A stretch of DNA of 64,000 nt. It comes from Mesostigma viride. Taxonomy: Eukaryota > Streptophyta > Mesostigmatophyceae > Mesostigmatales > Mesostigmataceae. Each line of letters starts with the position of its first letter. Positions within the stretch are counted from its first letter, which is position 1. The notes under the pieces were generated by a model. The model worked only from the letters and a program-made list of their open reading frames with translations, searched no databases and had not been told where the DNA came from. The translations under genes were made by a program, and so were the position numbers. Positions 10,705 through 20,394 of this stretch are shown here, in pieces. The stretch spans positions 1,085,569 to 1,149,568 of the forward strand of contig RPFO01000253.1 of NCBI GenBank assembly GCA_009746045.1, given 5' to 3'.

Positions 10705-13444
10705 CAGCTGGGAGGCATCCACATGCATGGAGTAACGGCTCCACTTGGGCAGCCAGGACATGCGACCACTGGGCAGCCCCCCGAGGGCCTGGCAACGGCA
10801 GGGAGACTAACGGCAGGGAGACGGCCGAAGAAGCAGGCAACTGGGCAGCCGGGGAGGGCGGCACAGGGGCCGGGGGCAGAGGCGGAGGTGGCGAGGAGGG
10901 GGGTGGAGGAGGGAGTTCCCGAGACGATGGCGGAGGAGGGGGAGATGGGGGCGGAGGCGGGGAGGAAGGCGGAGGCGGCGGGGACGGGGGGGGACGAGAC
11001 AGTTCCAGAGACGATGGCGGAGGAGGGGGAGACGGGGGCCGAGGCGGGGAGGAAGGCGGAGGCGGCGGGGACGGGGGGGGCCGAGGGAGTTCCAGAGACG
11101 AGGGGTGCGGAGGTGGGGCCGGTGGCGGATGCGGCGGGGAGGAAGGCGGAGGCGGCGGGGACGGGGGGGGACGAGACAGTTCCAGAGACGATGGCGGAGG
11201 AGGGGGAGACGGGGGCCGAGGCGGGGAGGAAGGCGGAGGCGGCGGGGACGGGGGGGCCGAGGGAGTTCCAGAGACGAGGGGTGCGGAGGTGGGGCCGGTG
11301 GCGGATGCGGCGGGGAGGAAGGCGGAGGCGGCGGGGACGGGGGGGGACGAGACAGTTCCAGAGACGAGGGGTGCGGAGGTGGGGCCGGTGGCGGATGCGG
11401 CGGGGGGAAGGCGGAGGCGGCGGGGAGGGGGGTGGGGGAGGGAGTTCCAGACTCGAGGCATGCGGAGGTGGGGCCGGTGGCGGATGCGGCGGGGAGGAAG
11501 GCGGAGGCGGCGGGGACGGGGGGGGACGAGACAGTTCCAGAGACGATGGCGGAGGAGGGGGAGACGGGGGCCGAGGCGGGGAGGAAGGCGGAGGCGGCGG
11601 GGACGGGGGGGGCCGAGGGAGTTCCAGAGACGAGGGGTGCGGAGGTGGGGCCGGTGGCGGATGCGGCGGGGAGGAAGGCGGAGGCAGCGGGGACGGGGGG
11701 GACGAGGGAGTTCCAGAGACGAGGGGTGCGGAGGTGGGGCCGGTGGCGGATGCGGCGGGGGGGAAGGCGGAGGCGGCGGGGAGGGGGTGGGGGAGGGAGT
11801 TCCAGACTCGAGGCATGCGGAGGTGGGGCCGGGGGGGAAGGCGGAGGCGGCGGGGAGGGGGTACGTGGAGGTGGTTGAGTTAGGGTCCTCCACCGATGAG
11901 GAGGACCGCGGCACGGTCATTGGGAAGCCAAAAAAGAGGAAGAGGAAGGTGGCTGAAAGTCAGGGATCGACGCCGGCGGCGAAGGAGGTAGTGGCGTCGC
12001 CAGGGCCGCAGACGAGGAGGAGGCGGGCTGCACAGCAGGCTGCGGAGACGTCGAACACGGGGGGGAAGGACGGAGATCCAGACTCGAGGGGTGTGGAGGT
12101 GGGGACGGGGGGCAAGGCGGAGGCGGCGGGTACGGGGGGGACGAGGGAGTTCCCGAGACGATGGCGGAGGAGGGGGAGACGGGGGGGAAGGCGGAGGCGC
12201 TGCAGAAGGGGAAGCGTGGTGCGAGGCAGAGAGCGGAGGCGGCGATGAAGGTAGTGGTGGTGGTCGATCCTCAGGCGAGTGCGGCGGCAGAGGGGACGGT
12301 GGGGAAGCCGCCAGGGCCACAGTCGAGTGAGAAGGCAGCGGGGGTGAAGGCGGGAGACTGCGCCGATCTTCCCGTCGACCTTGCTGGGGATGATGATGAT
12401 GCAGGGACTGCCAGCCCTGTGGAGATCGATCGCACCACTGACCCGGCATTTCCGCCTGAGTGTCCTGGTCCCGACGAGGACTGCAGGCACTGCACGGAGA
12501 GTGCGGAACTGTTGAGAAAGCACGGTGAGCACAGGGTGAAGGCTGGCCGGGAGCACACGGGGGCATGGGGGAAAAACAGCTGTGCCCCAGACGCTGCCAT
12601 CGAGTTTGCCAACGCGGGAGCTGCGGTGGTGTCTGGTGGCGGGGTCGGGCTAGCACAGCTTCTCACGGGTCGAGCGAGGGGTCGCGCCCATGACCCCCAG
12701 CGATGCGAGCTGGGCCTGGTCATCATCCGGTGGTTTATCGCTATCGATACAGAGCCGCGCAAGAAATACGAGAAGTGGCAGAAGAGGGTGCACAAAGGAT
12801 GCGCTGATGCAGCGCAGGTGCCGGTGGGCAAACACCTGGGTGCTGGCAGCTGCTTGACGACTGTGATGTGGCATCTGCAGGGGTGCGACCTCCGCGAAGT
12901 AGGCCACACATGTCGCCCCACGGAGGAGCTGCTCGTGAAGCTTCCTATCGACTGCCACATGAAGTGCACGCCATCGCGACGCAATGCTGGACACTCCATC
13001 GCCGAGGCCATCCAGATGGCGCTGACCCAAGGGTGCGGCACCAACGGTAAGACGTTGTGCACCCCTGGGTGCGCGGGTTTCCATGAACGCTCTGTACGAG
13101 TCTTCAAGACTGTCCCGACCATGATCCCGGTCTACGACTTCTTCATGGAGAGACTGCCGGCAAAGACTGCGCACCAACTGCCGGAAGAGATCGTGGTACG
13201 CATCACGGTGGGGGGCGAAGAGCGTAAAAGGTACGAGGTGACTGCGTGGCTCTGCGCCGTCCTCGTGTATCAACAGGAGAAGCACTGGCAGCTCCTACGG
13301 CGCGCTGGCAGGGCCGCGGCGTGGCGTGAAGTGGACAGTTTAGTTCACCCCAGGAACACCGTGCCCTTGGAAGGTGCAATTGGCGACAGGGCCAAGGACA
13401 CGCTAGCCTGCATGTATATTGTGGCTGAGGCACACCCTCTTTAG
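10705..13444 (+). CDS. USP-like (C19-type) cysteine peptidase with G-rich coding repeats
   Basis: Probable ubiquitin-specific-protease-like enzyme. An acceptor-like CAG precedes 10705. The first part encodes imperfect repeats of about 28 residues (VPETMAEEGETGAEAGRKAE, then AAGTGG). Runs of five to nine Gs at the joins differ in length, so the frame changes between units. The C-terminal domain from about 12450 is continuous: a Cys box GKNSCAPDAAIEF (Cys codon 12581), a CHMKC/LCTPGC pair like the USP finger, then YEVTAWL...EKHWQLL (His codon 13283) and REVDSL (Asp codon 13334). That order is Cys, His, Asp as in C19 peptidases, though divergent. A basic patch KPKKRKRK near 11925 looks like a nuclear localisation signal. 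It probably joins the upstream exons at 8674-10049. The main doubt is the frame of the repeat part, which slips with G-run length. Confidence 0.55.
10880..12190. repeat. GC-rich imperfect coding tandem repeats
   Basis: Units of about 80-110 bp alternate two forms, one with GAGACGATGGCGGAGGAGGG and one with GAGACGAGGGGTGCGGAGGT, each followed by GGAAGGCGGAGGCGGCGGGG and a G run. Long ORFs exist on both strands and in all frames here; only the plus frame giving VPETMAEEGE is consistent with the downstream peptidase. Confidence 0.9.
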
Positions 13445-13964
13445 GTGTTCACCATGCACGCATGTATCCTGGGGTTCCCGGCTTTGTCTCAATAGCTGCA
13501 GCTCCAGTTTCATCCTGTCATGGCCTGACAGGAGCATTGGTCCAAAACTTGAATCCTGGACACATGTATGGAGTGAGAGATGTATTCCTGGACGAATGCA
13601 TGATGAACAAGGCCCACATGGATCGAGCACACTTGTTGCCCACATTGCATTAATGCCCATGCAGCTTTGTCAAGAAGGCTCCACGCCTATGATAATATGT
13701 TTTACTATACCCAGGGTAAGGATGACCCTGCATGGTGTCAAGGAGACAGCCTGGTGTGATTGCATCCCCTATGCATCTGCTGACCTTGGGACTGTTTTAA
13801 ATATATTGCACCCACACTGTATAGATGCCAGGCGGTGCTACTGAGCATTTCAGATGGCAGCTGTGACCTGACTAGATCCTTTATACTGAAAGAAGGACGG
13901 GTGTATCAGTTCCCCTGTTGTTGTGTATAGCCATCAAGGATATCATGGTAGCTAGCATTATATT
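13445..13964. other. No gene seen
   Basis: Presumed 3' untranslated and intergenic sequence after the USP-like gene. ORFs here are short and I find no motif or repeat worth naming. Confidence 0.4.
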
Positions 13965-14349
13965 AAGTGAGACAACTATAATTCTTAGGGTTATTTTGCT
14001 CCACGAGGGCCCCAGCAGGAGCGAGTTACTAATTAAGTCTGGGCCGCTGTTTTTAGGCTATATCAAAGAGACAACCAGCGCAGGCCAGAAATCGGGAGAA
14101 TCCGGACCATGGTAGCTCGAGCCTGCTATATAGTAGTGGACCTACATGTACATAGCACCGTCTTGGGGAGACATCCACTATCTTTGTTGGGGAAAAGAAG
14201 TTGTCCGCGACCCCACAACGGCCACACGATACTATTCCATGAATTAATTTGTTATGTTCGAAAGGTACGTGTTACAAATATAGGAATCAATAACATGAAA
14301 TCATGTAACACATGTGCAGCTGACTAGGGGCATATTAGTTGTCTCACTT
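13965..14349. mobile_element. 385-bp TIR (MITE-like) element
   Basis: Begins AAGTGAGACAACTA and ends with its exact inverse TAGTTGTCTCACTT. Inside, at about 14059-14127, is one copy of the dispersed GAGACAACCAGCGC...GAGCCTGC repeat that also forms the ends of the 53.5 kb TIR element. No clear target-site duplication. Confidence 0.6.
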
Positions 14350-14580
14350 CAAATATGGCGTTGGATCACCATGCGTCCATGTCCCAGTTAATAGGGTTTT
14401 TACTACATTATGGGATACGCGCTGTTGGTGTTGGGTGTAAACTGACACCTACTCGATCTGGGTGCACAAGTGCACACGCACCTCCATGTATTCCAGGAAG
14501 CACGCTAGACAGGACCCCTAGCGTAGAGAGCTTAGATACAACAGTGTTGGCTTCATGTTGTAAATAGCTTTGACCGGTAG

Positions 14581-14637
14581 GATTGCGTGTCCCCATCCAT
14601 CCATCCATCCATCCATTGCGTGTCCCCATCCATCCAT
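14581..14637. repeat. Short (CCAT)n tract left of the palindrome
   Basis: Preceded by TTTGACCGGTAGGATTGCGT, a left flank shared with the microsatellite at 15612. The palindromic element at 14638-15518 interrupts it: CCAT units lie on both sides. Confidence 0.85.
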
Positions 14638-15518
14638 AGTTACGTTAAATAGTGCCGGAACCTTTTGCCGCCTGAGGCAAATCGGTCCGTAACACTATTT
14701 TGCCCGGAATAACCACTTCCGAGCACCCAAGTTAATTCGGCCGAATTAACTTGGGTGCTCGGAAGTGGTTATTCCGGGCAAAATAGTGTTACGGACCGAT
14801 TTGCCTCAGGCGGCAAAAGGTTCCGGCACTATTTAACGTAACTAAAACCTGGCCTCGTGGAGGGGGGACGAAGAGCCCGAGACATCCGCCTAGGCCGCTG
14901 AGCACGCACCACTAAATGCGCCGGAGCTGCCTCAGTGAGGATTCGAACCCCTGACCTCCAAGGTGCACAGGTTTTAGTTACGTTAAATAGTGCCGGAACC
15001 TTTTGCCGCCTGAGGCAAATCGGTCCGTAACACTATTTTGCCCGGAATAACCACTTCCGGGCACCCAAGTTAATTCGGCCGAATTAACTTGGGTGCCCGG
15101 AAGTGGTTATTCCGGGCAAAATAGTGTTACGGACCGATTTGCCTCAGGCGGCAAAAGGTTCCGGCACTATTTAACGTAACTAAAACCTGTGCACCTTGGA
15201 GGTCAGGGGTTCGAATCCTCACTGAGGCAGCTCCGGCGCATTTAGTGGTGCGTGCTCAGCGGCCTAGGCGGATGTCTCGGGCTCTTCGTCCCCCTCCACG
15301 AGGCCAGGTTTTAGTTACGTTAAATAGTGCCGGAACCTTTTGCCGCCTGAGGCAAATCGGTCCGTAACACTATTTTGCCCGGAATAACCACTTCCGGGCA
15401 CCCAAGTTAATTCGGCCGAATTAACTTGGGTGCCCGGAAGTGGTTATTCCGGGCAAAATAGTGTTACGGACCGATTTGCCTCAGGCGGCAAAAGGTTCCG
15501 GCACTATTTAACGTAACT
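14638..15518. mobile_element. Triple palindrome P-S-P-S'-P (foldback element)
   Basis: Three copies of a 206-bp palindrome (14638-14843, 14976-15181, 15313-15518), each with 103-bp arms meeting at AATTCGGCCGAATT and starting AGTTACGTTAAATAGTG. The spacers 14844-14975 and 15182-15312 are reverse complements of each other apart from one base in a G run, so the whole 881 bp is also one palindrome centred near 15078. The first palindrome copy differs from the other two by a symmetric change (CCGAGC versus CCGGGC). It sits between two CCAT tracts. It contains no ORF of note. It may be a foldback transposon; a hairpin-type assembly artefact is the alternative. Confidence 0.9.
15141..15229 (+). other. 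tRNA-like segment within the palindrome (weak)
   Basis: A perfect B-box-type GGTTCGAATCC at 15208-15218 is followed by CTGAGGC at 15222-15228. CTGAGGC can pair with GCCTCAG at 15141-15147, 88 nt end to end, which is the size of a class II tRNA. The A box and anticodon arm are not convincing, so this is at best a tRNA-derived remnant such as a SINE promoter. The inverted spacer carries the same thing on the other strand near 14930-15016. Confidence 0.25.
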
Positions 15519-15844
15519 TCCATCCATCCATCCATCCATCCATCCATCCATCCATCCATCCATCCATCCATCCATCCATCCATCCAAAGAGAACATAGAA
15601 CTGTTTTGTAGATAGCTTTGACCGGTAGGATTGCGTGCACCCCTCCCTCCCTCCCTCCCTCCCTCCCTCCCTCCCTCCCTCCCTCCCTCCCTCCCTCCCT
15701 CCCTCCCTCCCTCCCTCCCTCCCTCCCTCCCTCCCTCCCTCCCTCCCTCCCTCCCTCCCTCCCTCCCTCCCTCCCTCCTCCCTCCCTCCCTCCCTCCTCC
15801 CTCCACCCTAAACCCTCCCTCCCTCCCTCCCTCCCTCCATCCAT
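15519..15844. repeat. (CCAT)n and (CCCT)n microsatellites
   Basis: CCAT units at 15521-15585, then a 55-bp joint containing GACCGGTAGGATTGCGTGCA, then CCCT units at 15640-15836 with two short slips and a few CCAT units. Right flank is TTAATGCTCCGTGATGTCCC. Both flanks are related to those of the 44.3-45.8 kb tract. Confidence 0.95.
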
Positions 15845-16110
15845 CCGGGTTAATGCTCCGTGATGTCCCAGTGGAAGCACGAGTTTAATTATATAATTAA
15901 TTAATGTGGACATGTGTGTGCATGGGCAAAAGCTGGCTAACTCAATCAAAAGACGTGATAATAATTTAGTACTTAATAAGTTAATTAATAAGACATGTGC
16001 ACCGTGTGTACAACAGGCATCAGTAATCACCGATAAGTAAACCAAGGCAACCACGATGTTAGATCATGGCTCCAAGTCGACAAAGCTGCTGTCACGGTAT
16101 CCTACATGTC

Positions 16111-17292
16111 CTAACCCCTGACACGCGGGAGGGGCACCGTGTTCCGTGGTGTCCCTGGAGCGTTCTCTGGGCAAGGCCTGGAAACAAAAGGCCGAGCATT
16201 GCGAAACAACTCCTCCACTTCAGACATCGTGGGTACCGGGAAAGCAAGGGGGCCCAACCTTTTGGTGTGGTAATAGACATTGTGACACAAGTTAAATAGC
16301 CCTGAATCCACAGAATTCACGAAGAGAGCGCGGCCCTTATGCCGAAACAAGGATACCACCATTACAAGGAAGGAGTACACATCATGGTCTCGCTGCGCTG
16401 TCACCACCCCTCCTGTCATGCCGGGCTGGTCCACTGTTGCGGGATGCCACCGAGGCTGACGATCCTTACCAGCCTGATGCGTGAAAATCCGTTCCCCCCC
16501 TCTTGTCGCCAGGCCGAGATCTGAAATACGGATTATCGGATGTGCACTTCCTGGCGCCATGGTGTAGAGAAAATTATCGAGCTTGACGTCATTGTGTATA
16601 ATGTTAACGGCGTGCAAGCCAGCCAATGCCTTTGCACAGTCTGCAAGGACGCTGGGTGAGCAAACTTCGAAAACACGCTGATTTTCCGGGGCATCACGGG
16701 CAGCATGCAAGTCACCACTCATTCTCTCCATGACAATACCACCTACTTCACCGCACGTGGACCAGAGCCCTTCTACTGCAGGGCAGACCTGCGGGCCAGC
16801 TATACACATGAAACCGGCCTCCTTGGCCACTGCCACAACGGCGGTTATAACAGCCTCCTGGTAGTTCACCAGCAGCGTGTCTCGTCGAAGGCTTGCCAGC
16901 TTTACCACTAGCGTAGCCTCGCCACCTGGTGCACTCGAGCTAGCAGGGATAGCGTATAACGTGCCATGAGCACCTTTTCCTATCCGGTCACCTGACAATT
17001 TCACTGCGATGACATGCGTCAACTTGCTAGCGCTGTGAGAAACCTTTTGATCATAATTCGTCAACCGCTGCAATGCAATGCTCCAATCCGACGGTGCATT
17101 GGTTTGCAGCTCAACGTCCCTGCGAGCGTGCGAGTCCGCGGCGTTGAACACACGCGACACCCTATGCAAAGCGGTGCATGTACGCAGTCTGTAAGTCCGT
17201 GAATTAAAAGCCTGTCTCGCCCTTAATGCCGACAGGGTTCCCGGCGACAGGTCCTGTCTGTTGGTCGACATTTTTCTTTTGCAGCTGGCCAT
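16111..17292 (-). CDS. Protein kinase, intact catalytic motifs
   Basis: Intronless 393-aa protein with a eukaryotic-type kinase fold. An N-terminal extension of about 95 residues has no clear motif. Then come the glycine loop GKGAHGTLY (105-113), the VVKLAS lysine (131), the catalytic loop HNDVKLDN (233-240, HxDxxxxN) and the metal-binding DLG in SDLGLA (258-260). The DFG is DLG, which is common in active kinases. The tail after 260 keeps a DVYSFLVMV segment like subdomain IX. Substrate unknown. The start MASCKRKMS is the first Met and lies close to a 500-bp TGACG-rich region that separates it from the divergent F-box-like gene. I see no frameshift or missing catalytic residue. Confidence 0.8.
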   Translation of the reverse strand: MASCKRKMSTNRQDLSPGTLSALRARQAFNSRTYRLRTCTALHRVSRVFNAADSHARRDVELQTNAPSDWSIALQRLTNYDQKVSHSASKLTHVIAVKLSGDRIGKGAHGTLYAIPASSSAPGGEATLVVKLASLRRDTLLVNYQEAVITAVVAVAKEAGFMCIAGPQVCPAVEGLWSTCGEVGGIVMERMSGDLHAARDAPENQRVFEVCSPSVLADCAKALAGLHAVNIIHNDVKLDNFLYTMAPGSAHPIIRISDLGLATRGGERIFTHQAGKDRQPRWHPATVDQPGMTGGVVTAQRDHDVYSFLVMVVSLFRHKGRALFVNSVDSGLFNLCHNVYYHTKRLGPLAFPVPTMSEVEELFRNARPFVSRPCPENAPGTPRNTVPLPRVRG

Positions 17293-17389
17293 TGTAGGTA
17301 GGTATGAATGATCTCGATGCTGTCAATTACGATGATACACGAGGTTGTCTATACCTAGGATCGAGAGCTTCTTCTTGTATGGCAATGCC

Positions 17390-17870
17390 GGCTGGGCGAT
17401 GACGGTGACGGCCGTCACCGTCATCGCCCTCGACGGGCGTGATGAAAAGTACCTGGTTGATAGGCGGCAGCTATTCACAATATAGGCCGTTTTTTATTAC
17501 TCCGAATAAAGAGTTAAGAGGTTGGCCCTCGGCAGGGCGATGACGGGGCGCTGACGGGGCGATGACGGGGCGATGACGGGGCGTTCACGCGCGTGATGAA
17601 TACAACCTGTTTGATAGGCAGCGGCTATTGGTAATACACTTTGTTGATTAAGAGAAGAGTTTAGATGTTGGCCCGTCGAGGGCGATGACGGTGACGAGCG
17701 TCACCGTCATTGCCCTCGACGGGCGTGATGAAAAGCCCATGTTTTATATGCGGTAGCTATTGGTAGTCCGTAGTATATAGGTCGTTGACTATCACTCCGA
17801 ATAAAGAGTTAACAGGTTAAGGCCCTCGGCCGGGCGATGACGGGGCGATGACGGGGCGTTGACGCTCGTG
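17390..17870. promoter_or_regulatory. TGACG-rich palindromic intergenic region
   Basis: Three diverged repeats of about 150 bp, each with a GATGACGG/CCGTCATC block followed by GGGCGTGATGAA and AATAAAGAGTTAA words. The first block, at about 17396-17431, is a perfect palindrome of about 32 bp. TGACG is the core recognised by many bZIP factors. The position between divergent genes suggests a shared control region; that is inference. Confidence 0.5.
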
Positions 17871-17921
17871 ATGAATAGGACCTGTTTGATAGGCGGCGGC
17901 TATTGCTAATATATAGGTCGG

Positions 17922-18279
17922 ATATTTGTGTACCACCCCCCTCCTTCCCGCGGCAGGTACGCAGCGACCCGCTGTTGCATGTCCTGGCTGCAATTGTGTA
18001 TCACTTGTACGGTATTTGTGTATCACTTGTAGCGTATTTGTGTATCACTTGTCCTCCTTCCCACGGCAGGTACGCAGCGACCCGCTGTTATACTGGCGGC
18101 AGTTGTGTATCACTTGTACGGTATTTGTGTATCACTTGTAGCGTATTTGTGTATCACTTGTCCTCCTTCCCACGGCAGGTACGCAGCGACCCGCTGTTAT
18201 ACTGGCGGCAGTTGTGTATCACTTGTAGCGTATTTGTGTATCACTTGTCCTCCTTCCCACGGCAGGTACGCAGCGACCC
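17922..18279 (+). repeat. 87-bp satellite array, copy 3 of 3
   Basis: About four units of the family seen at 151-591, with the GTGTATCACTTG variant found in copy 2. It ends about 290 bp before the start of the plus-strand F-box-like gene. Confidence 0.95.
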
Positions 18280-18571
18280 CTGTCGACCCGCTATTGCACT
18301 TCACCGCGTGCATCATTGCACATTAGGTGTGGCAGAAGATCACCATGCACCCTCCTTCCCACACAAATCTCTGCTGCCCATGTGCGGCGTGGACATACAA
18401 CAACAACTACAACAACCTTCCCACAAATCTCACCACCCGGTTCTCAAGTCGAACGACGACATAACTTTTACGAGTCGACTTTTCCGCGCATACTGACTAA
18501 CTAACTGTATCGCGGCGTGAACACTCGCGCAGACATCTCAGGTGCAGGCGGCAGCCTTTGCATTAGCGGAC

Positions 18572-19816
18572 ATGTCGAATGATCCAGGGGAGCGGTCCCC
18601 CATGAGCTCGGCGGATACGGGATCCTATCCCTCCGACTCGGAGGAGTCATTCCGGTCGGGAGGGACACTGTATTCGACGGAGTCGTTGCCGGCGGTAGTC
18701 GAAGAATTTTTGCGGACCCATTGCGATTTGGCAACGGTAACCGAGAATCTGTCCTTATCGCAGAAGAGCATTGCCGTACGATTACACCGCATGAGGGTTG
18801 CTGACCAGCACAGGCCTGATGAGCCGGCATGGTTCGGCCAAGATATGGAGCCCGGAATCCTCGGGTGCATTGTTGACCTACTCGGCCCCCTGGAACGCGC
18901 GAGGGTCAGCGTAATGAGCAAAGAAGTGCGTTTGATAGTGCAGCAGCACAAGTGGCAGATCAAGACCGGTATTCATTGGAGGGAGGCGGAGCATTTGGAG
19001 GAAGAGTACGGCCCTATTGACGACATCGCAGCACCAACGCGCATGCTCATCACTGGCACCTTATTCGATCCCACCCGGGCTAATCCCATCAGGAATAACA
19101 GCATCACGTTGGAGCTGTCTGCATCCACCCTGGAGGCATACGGCACCACATTTCGCAAGCTCATGTCGGATGTGAAGTCGCGTCTGCGCCGGCAGCCTCC
19201 CACCTGCCTGGGGAACTTGTTCTCGCTTCGCGACATTCCCGCAGACCTGGGCAGTCAGTGGAGCATGGAATACGTTGCCCAGTGGCGGCAACATGAAGAC
19301 GAAAGGCGCGGCCACGACCTGCTGCCCCCAGAGGAAATGGAGAGGCAGCTCGTGGCAGAGTGGAACCACGTATGGCAGTCGCCGATCATGTGGGGTCTGT
19401 ACAGCATTGTGGTCTTCACCAGCTGCCAGGCTTGGGGAGAGGGGTGGGAGTCCACGGGGCATACTAGGGACTATTGGGATCGTGCAGGGTGGGCAACTTT
19501 GCTGGAGTCCATGCCTACACTTGATCCCGTGGTTCTCGCCGGCGCCGTCTTGTTGACGCACCCAGCGGCTACCAACGTCCTTAAAGAGCGGTTGCAGGAG
19601 CCCTGCACGTTGCGGCTGCTGCGTGGAAGAGGGTCGCACCTGGTTGAGGAGGCACGGACAACGTGCATGCGCGACGGCAATCGATTTGGGCGGTCTACCC
19701 AGAACACGTATGGGCAGGCAGGACGCTTTCTGGGCGAGTGTGGCCGGTGGCTCTACACTATCAGTCGGAGTGCCGTCCCGACCCTCATGGGCGTGAAAGT
19801 GGTTACTCGTATCTAG
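18572..19816 (+). CDS. F-box-like protein of unknown role
   Basis: Intronless 414-aa ORF starting MSNDPGERSP; the frame stays open to 18542 behind an acceptor-like CAG. Residues about 1-45 are Ser/Glu-rich. Near residue 100 a segment GILGCIVDLLGPLERARVSV followed by MSKEVRLIV fits the F-box pattern (hydrophobic helix, then R-x-S-x-V-S-K-x-R). The rest, including RLRRQPPTCLGNLFSLRD, is not recognised. If it is an F-box protein it would be an SCF ubiquitin-ligase adaptor, a possible functional link to the USP-like gene 5 kb upstream. It lies downstream of array copy 3. Confidence 0.5.
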   Translation: MSNDPGERSPMSSADTGSYPSDSEESFRSGGTLYSTESLPAVVEEFLRTHCDLATVTENLSLSQKSIAVRLHRMRVADQHRPDEPAWFGQDMEPGILGCIVDLLGPLERARVSVMSKEVRLIVQQHKWQIKTGIHWREAEHLEEEYGPIDDIAAPTRMLITGTLFDPTRANPIRNNSITLELSASTLEAYGTTFRKLMSDVKSRLRRQPPTCLGNLFSLRDIPADLGSQWSMEYVAQWRQHEDERRGHDLLPPEEMERQLVAEWNHVWQSPIMWGLYSIVVFTSCQAWGEGWESTGHTRDYWDRAGWATLLESMPTLDPVVLAGAVLLTHPAATNVLKERLQEPCTLRLLRGRGSHLVEEARTTCMRDGNRFGRSTQNTYGQAGRFLGECGRWLYTISRSAVPTLMGVKVVTRI

Positions 19817-20394
19817 AACACCAGTCTTTGTGGATGCGTTTCAGTCAGCTGTGATCGAGTTGCTGGTGGTTGTTACCTGTGGGACATTTCTTGTGGGGGG
19901 AGACTTGGTCCATATTTCAGGCTTGTCTTACATGATGCAGTGGCACTTTCGGGCTGGAGGGTTAATTGTGGCCCGGCCTGCCGGTTTAGCTTCAGTGCTC
20001 TCATGTCGGCCTTTCCCTTGGCCTGTCGTGGTTTTGTTGTTACCACCTATTGACAGTGCCAATATCTTTTGACAAGAGCTTTCAGTTATGTCTACTGTAT
20101 TATTTTCAGGTCGTCTGTGACTGACGCCACATGGGATGAGATAGGAGGTACTCGGCTATCATTGCTAATTACTTTAATGCATGCCCATTGGGCCATGCAT
20201 AGTGTATATTTTTCATGCATGCACGCCATTATGTATCGCTGGGTCCATCCCATCAAATGCTTGTTTATTGCCAGGTCTGGTGGAAGTCCGTAAGTACTTG
20301 CGTGTCATGCGCATGGGCATGTTTATAGTACTATGCTAATCTATTTAGAAACATAATTACACGGAAGTTACAAATCTCATCTGCATCATGCCCC
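19817..20394. other. No gene seen
   Basis: AT-richer sequence after the F-box-like gene with repeated ATGCATG words near 20170-20230. No supported ORF. Confidence 0.4.

Noticed and set aside
10668-11920. Minus-strand Pro/Ser-rich ORFs of about 400 codons
   Set aside because: Shadows of the G-rich plus-strand repeats. Only the plus frame connects to a recognisable domain.
14900-15016. Functional tRNA gene
   Set aside because: Only the B box and a possible acceptor stem are present; A box and anticodon arm do not fold.
15464-16054. Gly-Arg-Glu ORFs
   Set aside because: CCCT/GGGA microsatellite artefact.
1-20000. Integrated giant-virus segment
   Set aside because: Kinase, oxygenase and protease genes could suggest it, but there are spliceosomal introns, a Tnp2-like transposase, and no capsid, polymerase B or packaging ATPase.
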